From assembly GCA_900543795.1 (NCBI GenBank), contig UQSH01000028.1:1-22521 (forward strand): a DNA stretch of 22,521 bases, given 5' to 3'. A program made the translations under genes and the position numbers. Each line of letters starts with the position of its first letter. Within the stretch, counting starts at the first letter, position 1. Origin of the DNA: an uncultured Oscillospiraceae bacterium (lineage in GTDB: Bacteria > Bacillota > Clostridia > Oscillospirales > Acutalibacteraceae). Below, piece after piece: positions 1-8,416 of this stretch. The notes under the pieces were generated by a model, which did no database searches, had not been told where the DNA came from, and saw only the letters and a list, made by a program, of their open reading frames with translations.

Positions 1-68
1 TTTTAACGAAGAGTAAGGGCAATATCTGCCACGATAAACCGTGGTTCGCATTATTACCGTTACCCAAC
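1..68 (-). repeat. REP-like palindromic repeat, left copy
   Basis: Read on the minus strand this is the same element as the copy at 1681-1748, so the two form an inverted pair around malQ. By hand alignment they agree at 63 of 68 positions. The core folds as a 12-position outer stem (GTAACGGTAATA with TATTGCCCTTAC, one mismatch and one G-T wobble), an internal loop, and an inner CCACG/CGTGG stem with a six-base loop. The leading tetranucleotide is GTTG here rather than GTAG. The window begins inside or at the edge of the element, so its outer limit is unknown. Confidence 0.85.
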
Positions 69-106
69 TTCATACCATTCTATGCAGGAGTCTTTTTATT
101 GATAAT

Positions 107-1627
107 TTATTTTTCAAAAACGGGATACATTCGGCGGTAAAGTGCGTTTATGTGCCTGAAATATTCACTGTCTATTGAGTCTATCGTTTCCTGTGTTGTT
201 CTGAATCGCCAGTTTTTGTCGGGAACTCCCGGAATATTCATTCTTGCGTCTGCACCGAAGCCGCACATATCCTGAATAGAGATGATTGCAACATTTGATG
301 CACTCCTCCAAACGCATTCAATGATTGAGCGGCAGCTTTCGCTTCTGTATCCGCCCTGCCCCCAGTCTGTTCCTTTATAGCCCGAGTAATCAAGCGCAAA
401 GCGCCTTTCCTCCTCGCTCGCCTCCCAAAGCCAGCCGAGCAGGGTGTTGTTGTCGTGAGTGCCAACATAGTTTATGCTGTTTTGCACGGCGTTGTGCGGC
501 AGATGGCTTGAATCGGAATTGGGATCAAAGCCGAATTGAACAACCTTCATTCCCGGAAAGCCTGTTTTTTTCAAAAGCTCAACAACATCCTCGCCAAAGG
601 TGCCGAGATCCTCTGCAATAATAGGCGCATCGGGGAAGGCCTCAAAAACCCTGTCAAAAATATCTGTTTTCGGCCCGTCCTTCCATTCTCCTGTTTTTGC
701 CGTTTCAGCGTCTGCGGGAATTTCCCAATAGCTTGCAAAGGCTCTGAAATGGTCTATTCTCACAATATCGTAAGTTTTAAGGGCAAAGCCTATTCTTGAA
801 ATCCACCAGGAATAGCCGTCCTTTTTCATTGCCCTCCAATTGTAAATCGGATTTCCCCAAAGCTGGCCGTTTTCGCTGAAATAATCGGGCGGAACGCCTG
901 CAACCTTTTTTGCCGTCAGCGTTTTTTTGTCTATTTCAAAAAGGGGAAGATTAGACCAAGCGTCAACGCTGTCCATAGCAACATAAATGGGCATATCGCC
1001 TATAACGGCAATTCCGAGTGAGTTTGCATATTCCTTAATTTCAAACCATTGCTTAAAGAAAATATATTGAACAAATTTCCAAAAAGCCGCTTTTTCCTCA
1101 AACGAGTATATTTCCTTAATGCAGCTGAAATAATATGCGTGCTCCCTTTTCCATTCCCACCAAGGCCTCTCGCCGTTTTCCTCCTTTGCCGCCATATAAA
1201 CGGCATAGTCGGTCAGCCACGGATTTTCAAGCTCAAATTTCTTTATTTTTAAAGCAAGCTCATCATCAATATTTAAAAATGCTTTTTTAAGAGTTTTAAG
1301 TCTTTTCTCTGCGGCGAACTCATAATCTGCCGTGTATGGCGAGCCGTGATATATGTTTTCTTCAACATCCTCTCGGCTTATCAGCCCCATATCAAAAAGC
1401 CCCTGCGGATTGATGAAAAGATAATTTCCCGCAAAGGCACTCGGCGAGCAGTAGGGACTGTTTGAGGCGTCAACGGGATTAAACGGCAAAACCTGCCAAT
1501 ATGTAAATCCCATTTCGTGAATTTTGTCTATAAATTTTTTAACGCCGTCTCCAAAAACGCCTATTCCGTATTCGCCGGGCACGGAGCTTATGTGGAAAAG
1601 AACTCCCGCTCCTCGTTTTTTCAGCAT
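107..1627 (-). CDS. malQ: 4-alpha-glucanotransferase (amylomaltase, GH77)
   Basis: This cytoplasmic enzyme moves alpha-1,4-glucan segments between maltodextrins, in maltose or glycogen use. The 506 residues are the usual length for the family. The GH77 catalytic residues are visible: nucleophile D292 in R-I-D-H-F-R, acid/base E339 in A-E-D-L-G, and the stabilising D392 in T-H-D-N-N. The N-terminal family pattern S-P-Y-C-S-P-S-A-F-A-G-N is intact. The start is set by an AGAGGTGA ribosome site about five bases ahead of the ATG. It is the only gene on its strand in this part of the window, has its own promoter, and is boxed in by inverted REP-like repeats at 1-68 and 1681-1748. No other maltodextrin or glycogen gene is adjacent. 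I see no clear terminator between its stop and the left repeat. The function call is firm; its role in this particular cell is inferred. Confidence 0.97.
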   Translation of the reverse strand: MLKKRGAGVLFHISSVPGEYGIGVFGDGVKKFIDKIHEMGFTYWQVLPFNPVDASNSPYCSPSAFAGNYLFINPQGLFDMGLISREDVEENIYHGSPYTADYEFAAEKRLKTLKKAFLNIDDELALKIKKFELENPWLTDYAVYMAAKEENGERPWWEWKREHAYYFSCIKEIYSFEEKAAFWKFVQYIFFKQWFEIKEYANSLGIAVIGDMPIYVAMDSVDAWSNLPLFEIDKKTLTAKKVAGVPPDYFSENGQLWGNPIYNWRAMKKDGYSWWISRIGFALKTYDIVRIDHFRAFASYWEIPADAETAKTGEWKDGPKTDIFDRVFEAFPDAPIIAEDLGTFGEDVVELLKKTGFPGMKVVQFGFDPNSDSSHLPHNAVQNSINYVGTHDNNTLLGWLWEASEEERRFALDYSGYKGTDWGQGGYRSESCRSIIECVWRSASNVAIISIQDMCGFGADARMNIPGVPDKNWRFRTTQETIDSIDSEYFRHINALYRRMYPVFEK

Positions 1628-1649
1628 AAAATCACCTCTGTTTTATTTG

Positions 1650-1678
1650 ATTTTACCAAAAAACGAGCTCTTTTGCAA
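1650..1678 (-). promoter_or_regulatory. malQ promoter
   Basis: On the minus strand, TTGCAA (plus-strand 1673-1678) is followed after exactly 17 bp by TAAAAT (1650-1655), preceded by TGG as in an extended -10. The -35 box lies two bases inside the edge of the repeat at 1681, so the promoter travels with malQ if the repeats recombine. Confidence 0.7.
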
Positions 1679-1680
1679 CC

Positions 1681-1748
1681 GTAGGGTAACGGTAATAATT
1701 CGAACCACGGTTTAGCGTGGCAGATATTGCCCTTACTCTGTGTTAAAA
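1681..1748 (+). repeat. REP-like palindromic repeat, right copy
   Basis: The element starts with GTAG, followed by an imperfect palindrome. The outer stem pairs 1686-1697 with 1725-1736, and the inner stem pairs CCACG (1705-1709) with CGTGG (1716-1720) around GTTTAG. Homology to the inverted copy at 1-68 continues past the hairpin to a shared GTTAAAA end. A 5' GTAG tetranucleotide at the foot of an imperfect hairpin is the layout of REP elements that RAYT (REP-associated Y1) transposases mobilise. No such transposase is in the window. It could equally be a small MITE-like or IS200/IS605-derived palindrome. Confidence 0.88.
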
Positions 1749-1754
1749 ATACTC

Positions 1755-1782
1755 GGAATACGCAAAGTATTCCTGCCTTTTT
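1755..1782 (+). terminator. Terminator-like hairpin upstream of miaB
   Basis: A perfect 7-bp stem, GGAATAC (1755-1761) with GTATTCC (1767-1773) and loop GCAAA, is followed four bases later by five T residues (1778-1782). A run of five A residues about nine bases upstream means it could also act weakly on the minus strand. No plus-strand gene precedes it in the window, so what it terminates is unclear. It would lie just downstream of malQ if the repeat-bounded segment were flipped. Confidence 0.6.
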
Positions 1783-1821
1783 ATTATATATAATAATTTT
1801 AAATATTTTAATAAAATATTA

Positions 1822-1850
1822 TTGAATATATTTCTTTACTTTGGTATAAT
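1822..1850 (+). promoter_or_regulatory. Promoter of the miaB-to-nfo gene run
   Basis: TTGAAT (1822-1827), a 17-bp spacer, and a perfect TATAAT (1845-1850) preceded by TGG, giving an extended -10. The roughly 40 bases upstream (about 1783-1821) are almost entirely A and T, as in an UP element. The start of transcription would be near 1857, leaving a leader of about 55 bases before miaB in which I see no riboswitch or T-box. Confidence 0.8.
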
Positions 1851-1913
1851 TAAAAATATTATGGAATAGTGTAGGTATGTTCCATTATAAGCAGATTTGA
1901 AAGAGGTGAAATA

Positions 1914-3344
1914 ATGGAAAATAATCAGCGCAAAACTGCCGTTATCAGCAAGGAAGAAATTAAAAAGCAAAAGGAGCTTTGCGAAAAGGTTATAGGCGTT
2001 ATTTCAAAAAGATATGATAAAATGCCTCTTGCCTGCGTTATAACCTATGGCTGTCAGCAAAATGTTGCAGACAGTGAAAAAATCAAGGGTATGCTCAGCG
2101 AAATGGGCTATGGCTTCACTGAAAACAGATTTGAAGCAAAGCTGATTATTTTTAACACCTGTGCAGTCAGAGAGCACGCAGAGGATCGTGTTTTCGGAAA
2201 TGTGGGAATGCTTAAATCCTATAAGCGTGAAAATCCCGATGTTATCATTGCCTGCTGCGGTTGTATGATGCAGCAGCAGCATATTGCAGATAAAATAAAG
2301 CAAAGCTTTCCGTTTGTTGATCTTGTTTTCGGCACCCATGTTGTGCACAGACTGCCGGAGCTTCTCTTTAAGGCATTAACAAGAAAGAAAAGAGTTTTTG
2401 AGCTTCCCGATACAGACGGTGCAATTGCCGAGGGAGTTCCCGTTTTAAGAGATAACGATAAAAAGGCTTGGCTCCCGATTATGTACGGCTGCAATAATTT
2501 CTGCTCCTACTGCATTGTTCCGTATGTGCGGGGCAGGGAAAGAAGCCGCGAGGCCGATATAATAGTCAGTGAGGCGCAGGAGCTTATTAAAAGCGGCTAT
2601 AAGGAAATAACGCTTCTCGGTCAAAATGTTAATTCATACGGCAAGGATTTGTTTCCGCAGGTAAGCTTTGCCGAGCTTTTAAGAAAAATAAATGCGCTTG
2701 ACGGAGATTTCAGAATAAGATTTATGACAAGTCATCCCAAGGATTGCACAAGGGAATTGCTTGAAGCAATGGCAAATTGCGATAAGGTTGCAAAGCATCT
2801 TCATTTGCCGTTTCAAAGCGGAAACAACCGTGTTCTTCAAGCAATGAACAGGAAATACACAAGAGAAAAATATCTTGAGCTGATAAATTACGCCAAGGAG
2901 CTTATGGGAGATGAGCTTTCGATAACCTCCGATATTATAGTAGGCTTTCCCGGAGAATCCTACGAGGAGTTTAAGGACACGCTTTCTCTTGTTGAGGAGG
3001 TTAAATTCACCTCGCTTTTCACATTCATTTATTCTCCTCGAAAAGGCACCCCTGCCGCAGAAATGCCCGATCCCGTTTCTGCCGAGGAAAAAGGAAAATG
3101 GTTTAAGGAATTAACAGACCTTCAAGAGAAGATTTCCGCCGAAAATATGAAAAAATATGCCGGCAGGATTTTTAAATGCTTTGTTTACGGCAAAGGTAAG
3201 TTAGGCGATAATTATGTTGCCGCCAGAACAGACGGTAATTTGATTATAGAATTTGAGGGAGGAAGCGATTTAATCGGCTCCTTCCGAAGCATCAGGGTAA
3301 CAGAGCCCTTAACCTATGTTTTAAAGGGCAAGTTAGTCGATTAA
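1914..3344 (+). CDS. miaB: tRNA-2-methylthio-N6-dimethylallyladenosine synthase
   Basis: MiaB is a radical SAM methylthiotransferase that converts i6A37 to ms2i6A37 in tRNAs reading U-starting codons. The N-terminal methylthiotransferase domain carries its three cluster cysteines at C47 (Y-G-C-Q-Q-N), C83 (N-T-C-A-V-R) and C117 (G-C-M-M-Q). The radical SAM motif follows at C193, C197 and C200 (C-N-N-F-C-S-Y-C). The C-terminus from about residue 410 looks like a TRAM tRNA-binding domain. The 476 residues suit the MiaB subgroup better than MtaB or RimO, and the C-N-N-F-C-S-Y-C-I-V-P-Y signature favours MiaB. GAGGTG lies just upstream of the ATG. It is the first gene after the strong promoter at 1822-1850. 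The partner enzyme MiaA is encoded downstream in the same run, separated by ylbF-like, mutS and mutL. Confidence 0.97.
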   Translation: MENNQRKTAVISKEEIKKQKELCEKVIGVISKRYDKMPLACVITYGCQQNVADSEKIKGMLSEMGYGFTENRFEAKLIIFNTCAVREHAEDRVFGNVGMLKSYKRENPDVIIACCGCMMQQQHIADKIKQSFPFVDLVFGTHVVHRLPELLFKALTRKKRVFELPDTDGAIAEGVPVLRDNDKKAWLPIMYGCNNFCSYCIVPYVRGRERSREADIIVSEAQELIKSGYKEITLLGQNVNSYGKDLFPQVSFAELLRKINALDGDFRIRFMTSHPKDCTRELLEAMANCDKVAKHLHLPFQSGNNRVLQAMNRKYTREKYLELINYAKELMGDELSITSDIIVGFPGESYEEFKDTLSLVEEVKFTSLFTFIYSPRKGTPAAEMPDPVSAEEKGKWFKELTDLQEKISAENMKKYAGRIFKCFVYGKGKLGDNYVAARTDGNLIIEFEGGSDLIGSFRSIRVTEPLTYVLKGKLVD

Positions 3345-3372
3345 TAACATTAAATCAGAAAGGACTAAATCT

Positions 3373-3783
3373 ATGAGTTTAGAATCAGCTCTCCGTGAAC
3401 TCGGAAAAGAAATTCAAAAGGACGCACGCTTTGAAGCAATTCAGGCGGCTGCGGCTAAAAACGACGCAAACGAAGAACTTCAAAAGCAAATGCAGGAAAT
3501 GCAGCTTCTTTCTCTTAAATATCAGCAGGAAGCAGGTAAGGCCGATGAGGCAGACAGCGAAAGAATTTCAAAGCTTCAAGAGGATTATCAAAATCTTTAT
3601 GAGCAAATTATGCAGATGGAAAGCATGCAGGAATATTCTGCCGCCGCCGCACAAATGGAGCAGATGGCGCAGTATATCAGCAAGATGATAGGGCTCTTCT
3701 TTGACGGAGCAGATCCCGAAACCTGCGAAATCCCCGAGGAAAGCTGCACCCACGATTGCTCAACCTGCGGCGGTTGCCACTAA
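3373..3783 (+). CDS. YlbF/YmcA-family protein with cysteine-rich tail
   Basis: The 136-residue protein is mostly helical and rich in Gln, Glu, Ala and Met, matching the Com_YlbF (YlbF/YmcA) family. In Bacillus subtilis the paralogs RicA (YmcA) and RicF (YlbF) form the Y-complex with RicT, which binds Fe-S clusters and promotes RNase Y-dependent mRNA processing. There too ymcA lies next to the miaB ortholog ymcB, so the position supports the family call. The unusual part is the C-terminus: C118, C125, C129, C132 and C135, ending C-S-T-C-G-G-C-H, which looks like a metal or Fe-S site. An AGAAAGGA site precedes the ATG, 28 bp after miaB. Whether this is RicA, RicF or a single protein doing both jobs cannot be settled here. 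Confidence 0.85.
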   Translation: MSLESALRELGKEIQKDARFEAIQAAAAKNDANEELQKQMQEMQLLSLKYQQEAGKADEADSERISKLQEDYQNLYEQIMQMESMQEYSAAAAQMEQMAQYISKMIGLFFDGADPETCEIPEESCTHDCSTCGGCH

Positions 3784-3817
3784 TTGAGAAAGCATTAAAA
3801 ACGAAGGAGGAAAGGCA

Positions 3818-6451
3818 GTGGCTAAAAAAGAAAGCGGATTGTCTCCTATGATGGAGCAGTATTTTCAAATAAAAAGTGAATATCCCGATATGCTTCTGTT
3901 TTTCCGCCTCGGTGATTTTTACGAGATGTTTTTTGACGATGCTAAAATTGCATCGGAGGAGCTTGACCTTGTTTTAACAGGTCGTGATTGCGGTCAGGAG
4001 GAGCGTGCGCCGATGTGCGGAGTGCCCTTCCATTCGGCAGACAGCTATATCGCAAAGCTTGTAAACAGAGGCTATAAGGTTGCTATTTGCGAGCAGCTTG
4101 AGGATCCAAAGCTCGTTAAAGGGCTTGTTAAAAGAGATGTTGTAAGAATCATCACTCCCGGAACGGTTATTGAGAGCAATATGCTTGATGATGCCGTTAA
4201 TAATTATCTTTGCGTTATATGCAGGGAGGGCAAGGAGGTTGGGCTTTGCTTTGCAGATGTTTCAACCGCTGAATTTCATTTAACCTCCGTTAAGGAGGAG
4301 GGCGCAGAGGAGCAGATAATAAATCAGCTTTCAACATATCAGCCGCGCGAAATTCTCATCAATTCTCCCGTGCTTGATTATTCGCAGGTTGCCGATTTTG
4401 TTAAATCAAGGTTTAACACTAAATTGCAGCTTCTTGACGATGAAAAATTCAATTATGAAAGCGCAACCGAAGTAATTCTTGAAACGCTGAAAAAGGAAGA
4501 AATTTCTTCTCTTTCTCTCTCATCAAGCAGAGCCGCCGTGTGCGCTCTCGGATGCGTTATAGATTATCTTAAAGCCGTTCAGAAAAAGGACCAAATCGAA
4601 ACCCCCGCCGAGCTTGATTATTTCGATAACGAGGAATATATGAAGCTCGATATAAACGCAAGGCGTAATCTTGAACTAACAAAATCAATGATGACGGGCG
4701 ATAAAAAGCATTCGCTTTTGTGGGTTATTGATAAAACCAAAACGGCAATGGGCAAGCGTCTTATCAGGAATTGGCTTGAAAGGCCGCTTATGTCTGCCGC
4801 AAAAATAACAAAGCGCCAAAATGCAATCGGCGAGCTTGCAGACAATGCACCGCTTCGTGATAAAATCAGAGGTGCGCTTTCGGGAATAAGCGATATTGAA
4901 AGGCTTATGGCACGCATTGCTTATTCAACGGCAAACGCAAAGGAATTAAAATCGCTTGAAGCCGCAATTAATAAGCTGCCCGAAATAAAGGCTCTTGCGG
5001 GCGAATGCTCAACGGCACTGCTTAAAGAGATTTATTCAAATATTGATTTGCTTTCGGATGTTTCCGATTTGATTTCAAGGGCAATTGTTGATGAACCGCC
5101 GTTCACTCTGCGTGAGGGCGGAATGATTAAAGGCGGATTTAATCCCGAAATAGACGAGCTTAAAGCAATTGTTGAGGACGGTGCCGGAATTGTTGCTTCA
5201 ATTGAAGCAAAGCAACGAGAGGAAACGGGAATACCGAAGCTCAAGGTGGGATATAACAGAGTTTTCGGCTATTATATTGAGGTAACTAATTCATATAAAG
5301 ACCTTGTTCCCGAAGGCTACATAAGAAAGCAAACCCTAACAAACTGCGAAAGATATATAACTCAGGAGCTCAAAGAGCTTGAGGGCAAAATTATCGGCGC
5401 AAAGGATAGGTGCATTTCTCTTGAGTACGATATTTTCTGCCGTGTAAGAGAAACTGTTTCCGCCGAGGTTATGCGTATTCAAAAAACGGCAAAGGCACTT
5501 GCACTTCTTGATGTTCTTGCAGGTCTTGCCGAAACTGCGGTAAACAACAACTATGTTTGCCCGCAGATAAATAATAACGGAATAATTGATATTAAGGACG
5601 GCAGGCATCCTGTTGTTGAGGCGCTTCTTGACGGCGCACCGTTTGTTCCGAACGACACTCTGCTTGATAACGGCGAAAACAGATGTGCCATTATCACAGG
5701 ACCTAATATGGCGGGTAAATCAACATATATGCGCCAAACTGCGCTGATAGTTTTGCTTGCGCAGATAGGCTCGTTCGTTCCTGCCCGATATGCAAACATC
5801 TGCATTGTTGATGCCTTGTTTACCCGTGTGGGTGCGTCAGACGATTTGGCAACAGGTCAATCTACCTTTATGGTTGAAATGAATGAGGTTTCGTCTATTC
5901 TAAAAAATGCAACAAAAAACAGCCTTATCATTCTTGATGAAATAGGCAGAGGAACCTCAACCTTTGACGGTATGAGCATAGCGCGCGCCGTGCTCGAATT
6001 TGTCTGCAAAAAGAAAACGCTCGGTGCAAAAACACTTTTTGCAACTCACTATCACGAATTAACCGCTATGGAGGGGCTTCTTGACGGTGTTAAGAATTAT
6101 TCAATCGCTGTTAAAAAGAGGGGCGATGATATAACCTTTCTGCGCAGAATTGTGCGAGGAGGAGCCGACGAAAGCTTCGGTATTGAGGTTGCAAGGCTTG
6201 CCGGAGTGCCTGAAAGCGTTGTTAAGCGTGCGAAGGTAATTCTTAAAGACCTTGAACAGAATAAAATAGACATAGAATTCAAGGCAGAGGAAGCCGTTGT
6301 TGAGGAAACAGAGGATATTCAGTATAATTTCTCGGCGAACGGCAAAAACGAAATTCTTGAAATATTAAAGGCAACAGATGTTAACACTCTAACGCCTATC
6401 GAAGCAATGCAAACGCTTTACGATTTGAAGAAAAAGGCAGAGGAGCTATAA
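3818..6451 (+). CDS. mutS: DNA mismatch repair protein MutS
   Basis: MutS recognises mispaired and looped DNA and recruits MutL. The 877 residues are typical of MutS1. The mismatch-contacting motif G-D-F-Y-E-M-F is at residues 32-38 (F34 and E36). The ATPase domain shows Walker A G-P-N-M-A-G-K-S-T near residue 628 and Walker B I-I-L-D-E-I-G-R-G-T-S near 703. The C-terminus ends with the conserved T-P-I-E-A-M-Q-T-L-Y helix region. Where many MutS proteins carry a beta-clamp-binding Q-x-x-L-F peptide there is only Q835-Y-N-F-S, a degenerate match at best. The start is GTG, fixed by AAGGAGG seven bases upstream. It lies 34 bp after the YlbF-like gene and 26 bp before mutL. Confidence 0.98.
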   Translation: MAKKESGLSPMMEQYFQIKSEYPDMLLFFRLGDFYEMFFDDAKIASEELDLVLTGRDCGQEERAPMCGVPFHSADSYIAKLVNRGYKVAICEQLEDPKLVKGLVKRDVVRIITPGTVIESNMLDDAVNNYLCVICREGKEVGLCFADVSTAEFHLTSVKEEGAEEQIINQLSTYQPREILINSPVLDYSQVADFVKSRFNTKLQLLDDEKFNYESATEVILETLKKEEISSLSLSSSRAAVCALGCVIDYLKAVQKKDQIETPAELDYFDNEEYMKLDINARRNLELTKSMMTGDKKHSLLWVIDKTKTAMGKRLIRNWLERPLMSAAKITKRQNAIGELADNAPLRDKIRGALSGISDIERLMARIAYSTANAKELKSLEAAINKLPEIKALAGECSTALLKEIYSNIDLLSDVSDLISRAIVDEPPFTLREGGMIKGGFNPEIDELKAIVEDGAGIVASIEAKQREETGIPKLKVGYNRVFGYYIEVTNSYKDLVPEGYIRKQTLTNCERYITQELKELEGKIIGAKDRCISLEYDIFCRVRETVSAEVMRIQKTAKALALLDVLAGLAETAVNNNYVCPQINNNGIIDIKDGRHPVVEALLDGAPFVPNDTLLDNGENRCAIITGPNMAGKSTYMRQTALIVLLAQIGSFVPARYANICIVDALFTRVGASDDLATGQSTFMVEMNEVSSILKNATKNSLIILDEIGRGTSTFDGMSIARAVLEFVCKKKTLGAKTLFATHYHELTAMEGLLDGVKNYSIAVKKRGDDITFLRRIVRGGADESFGIEVARLAGVPESVVKRAKVILKDLEQNKIDIEFKAEEAVVEETEDIQYNFSANGKNEILEILKATDVNTLTPIEAMQTLYDLKKKAEEL

Positions 6452-6477
6452 AAATCATAAAAAAAGAGGTGATATAA

Positions 6478-8415
6478 ATGCCTAAAATCAATGTGCTTCC
6501 CAAGGAGGTTTACAGCCTTATCGCCGCAGGCGAGGTTGTTGAGCGTCCTATGAGTGTTGTTAAGGAAATGATTGAAAATTCAATAGACGCCGGTGCACAT
6601 CGCATAACGGTTGAAATAAAAAACGGCGGAACAACATATATCCGCATAACAGATGATGGCTGCGGAGTTGCACGAGAGGATGTTCAAAGGGTGTTTATAT
6701 CCCACGCAACCTCCAAAATCAAAACGCAGGAGGACCTTAATTTAATTTCAACTCTCGGCTTCAGAGGAGAGGCAATGGCGTCAATAGCCGCAGTTGCAAG
6801 GGTTGAAATGCTAACCAAAACACCCGAAGAGGAAATCGGCACACGCTATGAGATAGCAGGCGGAGAGGAAATTGATTTGAGCGACGCAGGCTGTCCGAAC
6901 GGAACAACAATCGTTGTTCGAGATATGTTTTATAATGTTCCCGCCCGAATGAAATTCCTTAAAAAAGATGTAACAGAGGGAAATTCTGTTCAGGGCGTTG
7001 TAGATAGAATTGCTCTTTCTCATCCCGAAATCTCTTTTCGCTTTATACGAGACGGCAAGCAGGTGCTCTTAACCTCGGGAAACGGCAGTCTTAAATCCGC
7101 CGTTTATTCCATTCTCGGTGCAGATGTCAGCGAAACGCTTATTGATGTTGATTATGCTTATTCGGGAATGAAGGTAACAGGCCTGGTCAGCAAGCCTCAC
7201 GAATCAAGAAAAAGCAGAGCTATGCAGTTCTTTTTCTTAAACGGCAGGCTTGTTAAAAGCGCAGCAGCCGCCGCCGCTCTTGAACAGGCGTATAAAAATT
7301 CAATTATGGCAGGCAGGTTCCCTGCGTGTATGCTCAATATTGAGATGGATCCAAAGCTTGTTGATGTAAATGTTCATCCCGCAAAAATCGAGGTGCGATT
7401 CGTTAACGAAAAGCCCGTTTTTGATTTGATTTATTACGGAGTAAAAACCGCAATAGAAACGAAAAACACGGTTAAGCAGGCACAGTTTTATACGGAGGAG
7501 GACGGCAGAACTTACAGAAGCCTTGAAAAAAACAGCGCAAAAATTGATTTCGGCGTTAAGCCCGAGGCTCCCGTTCAAATAACTCTCAGCACGCCCGAGG
7601 AAATCCAAAGGGCAAGGCAAACGCAAAATGAATGGACTCTTTCCTCATCACAAGGATACAAAAAAAGACCGGAAAGCTTCGGAAATCCAAAGGATTATAA
7701 AATAGTCGGCCAAAGCGTTTTCGCAAATGAGGAAACGGTTGATGACACTCCTTTTAAAACAACGGTTAAGCTTGATTTTTCAAGCACAAAAGCAGAAACG
7801 CCCGATAAAATTGTTATTGACGACAGCATTCCGATTGCTCCGAATTTCAAAATAGTCGGTGAGGCGTTTAAAACATATATCATTGTTGAAATTGAAAATA
7901 ATCTTTATTACATAGATAAGCACGCCGCACACGAGCGAATGAATTACGAAAGGCTTCGTGAGGACGCAAGGAAAAACGGCATTGCCTCGCAGGTGCTGCT
8001 TTCGCCCGTTGCCGTTAATCTAACGGCAGATGAGTATATTGCCGTAACGCAAAATCTTTCGCTTCTCAAAAAATGCGGCTTTTCCGTTGAGGAGTTCGGC
8101 GGATTAACCGTTATTGTGCGTGAAACTCCGTCGCTTCTTGACGGTGTCGATGTTAAGGATTTAATAACGGAAATTGCGCAAAAGCTTCTTGAACACAAAA
8201 CGGATATTGAGCCCGATAAAATGGATTGGATTTTTCATTCCGCTTCGTGCCGCTCGGCAGTTAAGGGAGGAGATGTAACCTCTGCACAGGAAAGAGAGCT
8301 TTTTGTTAAAAAGCTGCTTTCAATGCCCGATATTAAATACTGCCCCCACGGCAGACCTGTTATGATAAAAATTTCAAAATATGAAATAGAAAAGCAGTTC
8401 GGAAGAATACAGTAG
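6478..8415 (+). CDS. mutL: DNA mismatch repair protein MutL (endonuclease type)
   Basis: MutL couples mismatch recognition to strand removal. The N-terminal GHKL ATPase has E33 in E-N-S-I-D-A-G-A, D-D-G-C-G-V at 59-64 and G-F-R-G-E-A at 94-99. The C-terminal dimerisation domain carries the latent nicking endonuclease: D480-K-H-A-A-H-E-R-M-N-Y-E (canonical D-Q-H-A-x2-E-x4-E, with Lys in place of Gln), the S-C591-R-S-A-V-K motif and C622-P-H-G-R-P. This is expected in bacteria without MutH methyl-directed repair. The linker around residues 350-460 is low in conservation, as usual. Length is 645 residues, and a GAGGTGA ribosome site precedes the ATG. Its stop is one base from the miaA start, so the two are probably translationally coupled. 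Confidence 0.98.
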   Translation: MPKINVLPKEVYSLIAAGEVVERPMSVVKEMIENSIDAGAHRITVEIKNGGTTYIRITDDGCGVAREDVQRVFISHATSKIKTQEDLNLISTLGFRGEAMASIAAVARVEMLTKTPEEEIGTRYEIAGGEEIDLSDAGCPNGTTIVVRDMFYNVPARMKFLKKDVTEGNSVQGVVDRIALSHPEISFRFIRDGKQVLLTSGNGSLKSAVYSILGADVSETLIDVDYAYSGMKVTGLVSKPHESRKSRAMQFFFLNGRLVKSAAAAAALEQAYKNSIMAGRFPACMLNIEMDPKLVDVNVHPAKIEVRFVNEKPVFDLIYYGVKTAIETKNTVKQAQFYTEEDGRTYRSLEKNSAKIDFGVKPEAPVQITLSTPEEIQRARQTQNEWTLSSSQGYKKRPESFGNPKDYKIVGQSVFANEETVDDTPFKTTVKLDFSSTKAETPDKIVIDDSIPIAPNFKIVGEAFKTYIIVEIENNLYYIDKHAAHERMNYERLREDARKNGIASQVLLSPVAVNLTADEYIAVTQNLSLLKKCGFSVEEFGGLTVIVRETPSLLDGVDVKDLITEIAQKLLEHKTDIEPDKMDWIFHSASCRSAVKGGDVTSAQERELFVKKLLSMPDIKYCPHGRPVMIKISKYEIEKQFGRIQ

Positions 8416-8416
8416 T

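Noticed and set aside
1..1748. Integron attC sites flanking a malQ gene cassette
   Set aside because: The repeats are palindromic and flank a gene, but they lack the paired RYYYAAC/GTTRRRY core sites, they are inverted rather than direct, and malQ carries its own promoter.
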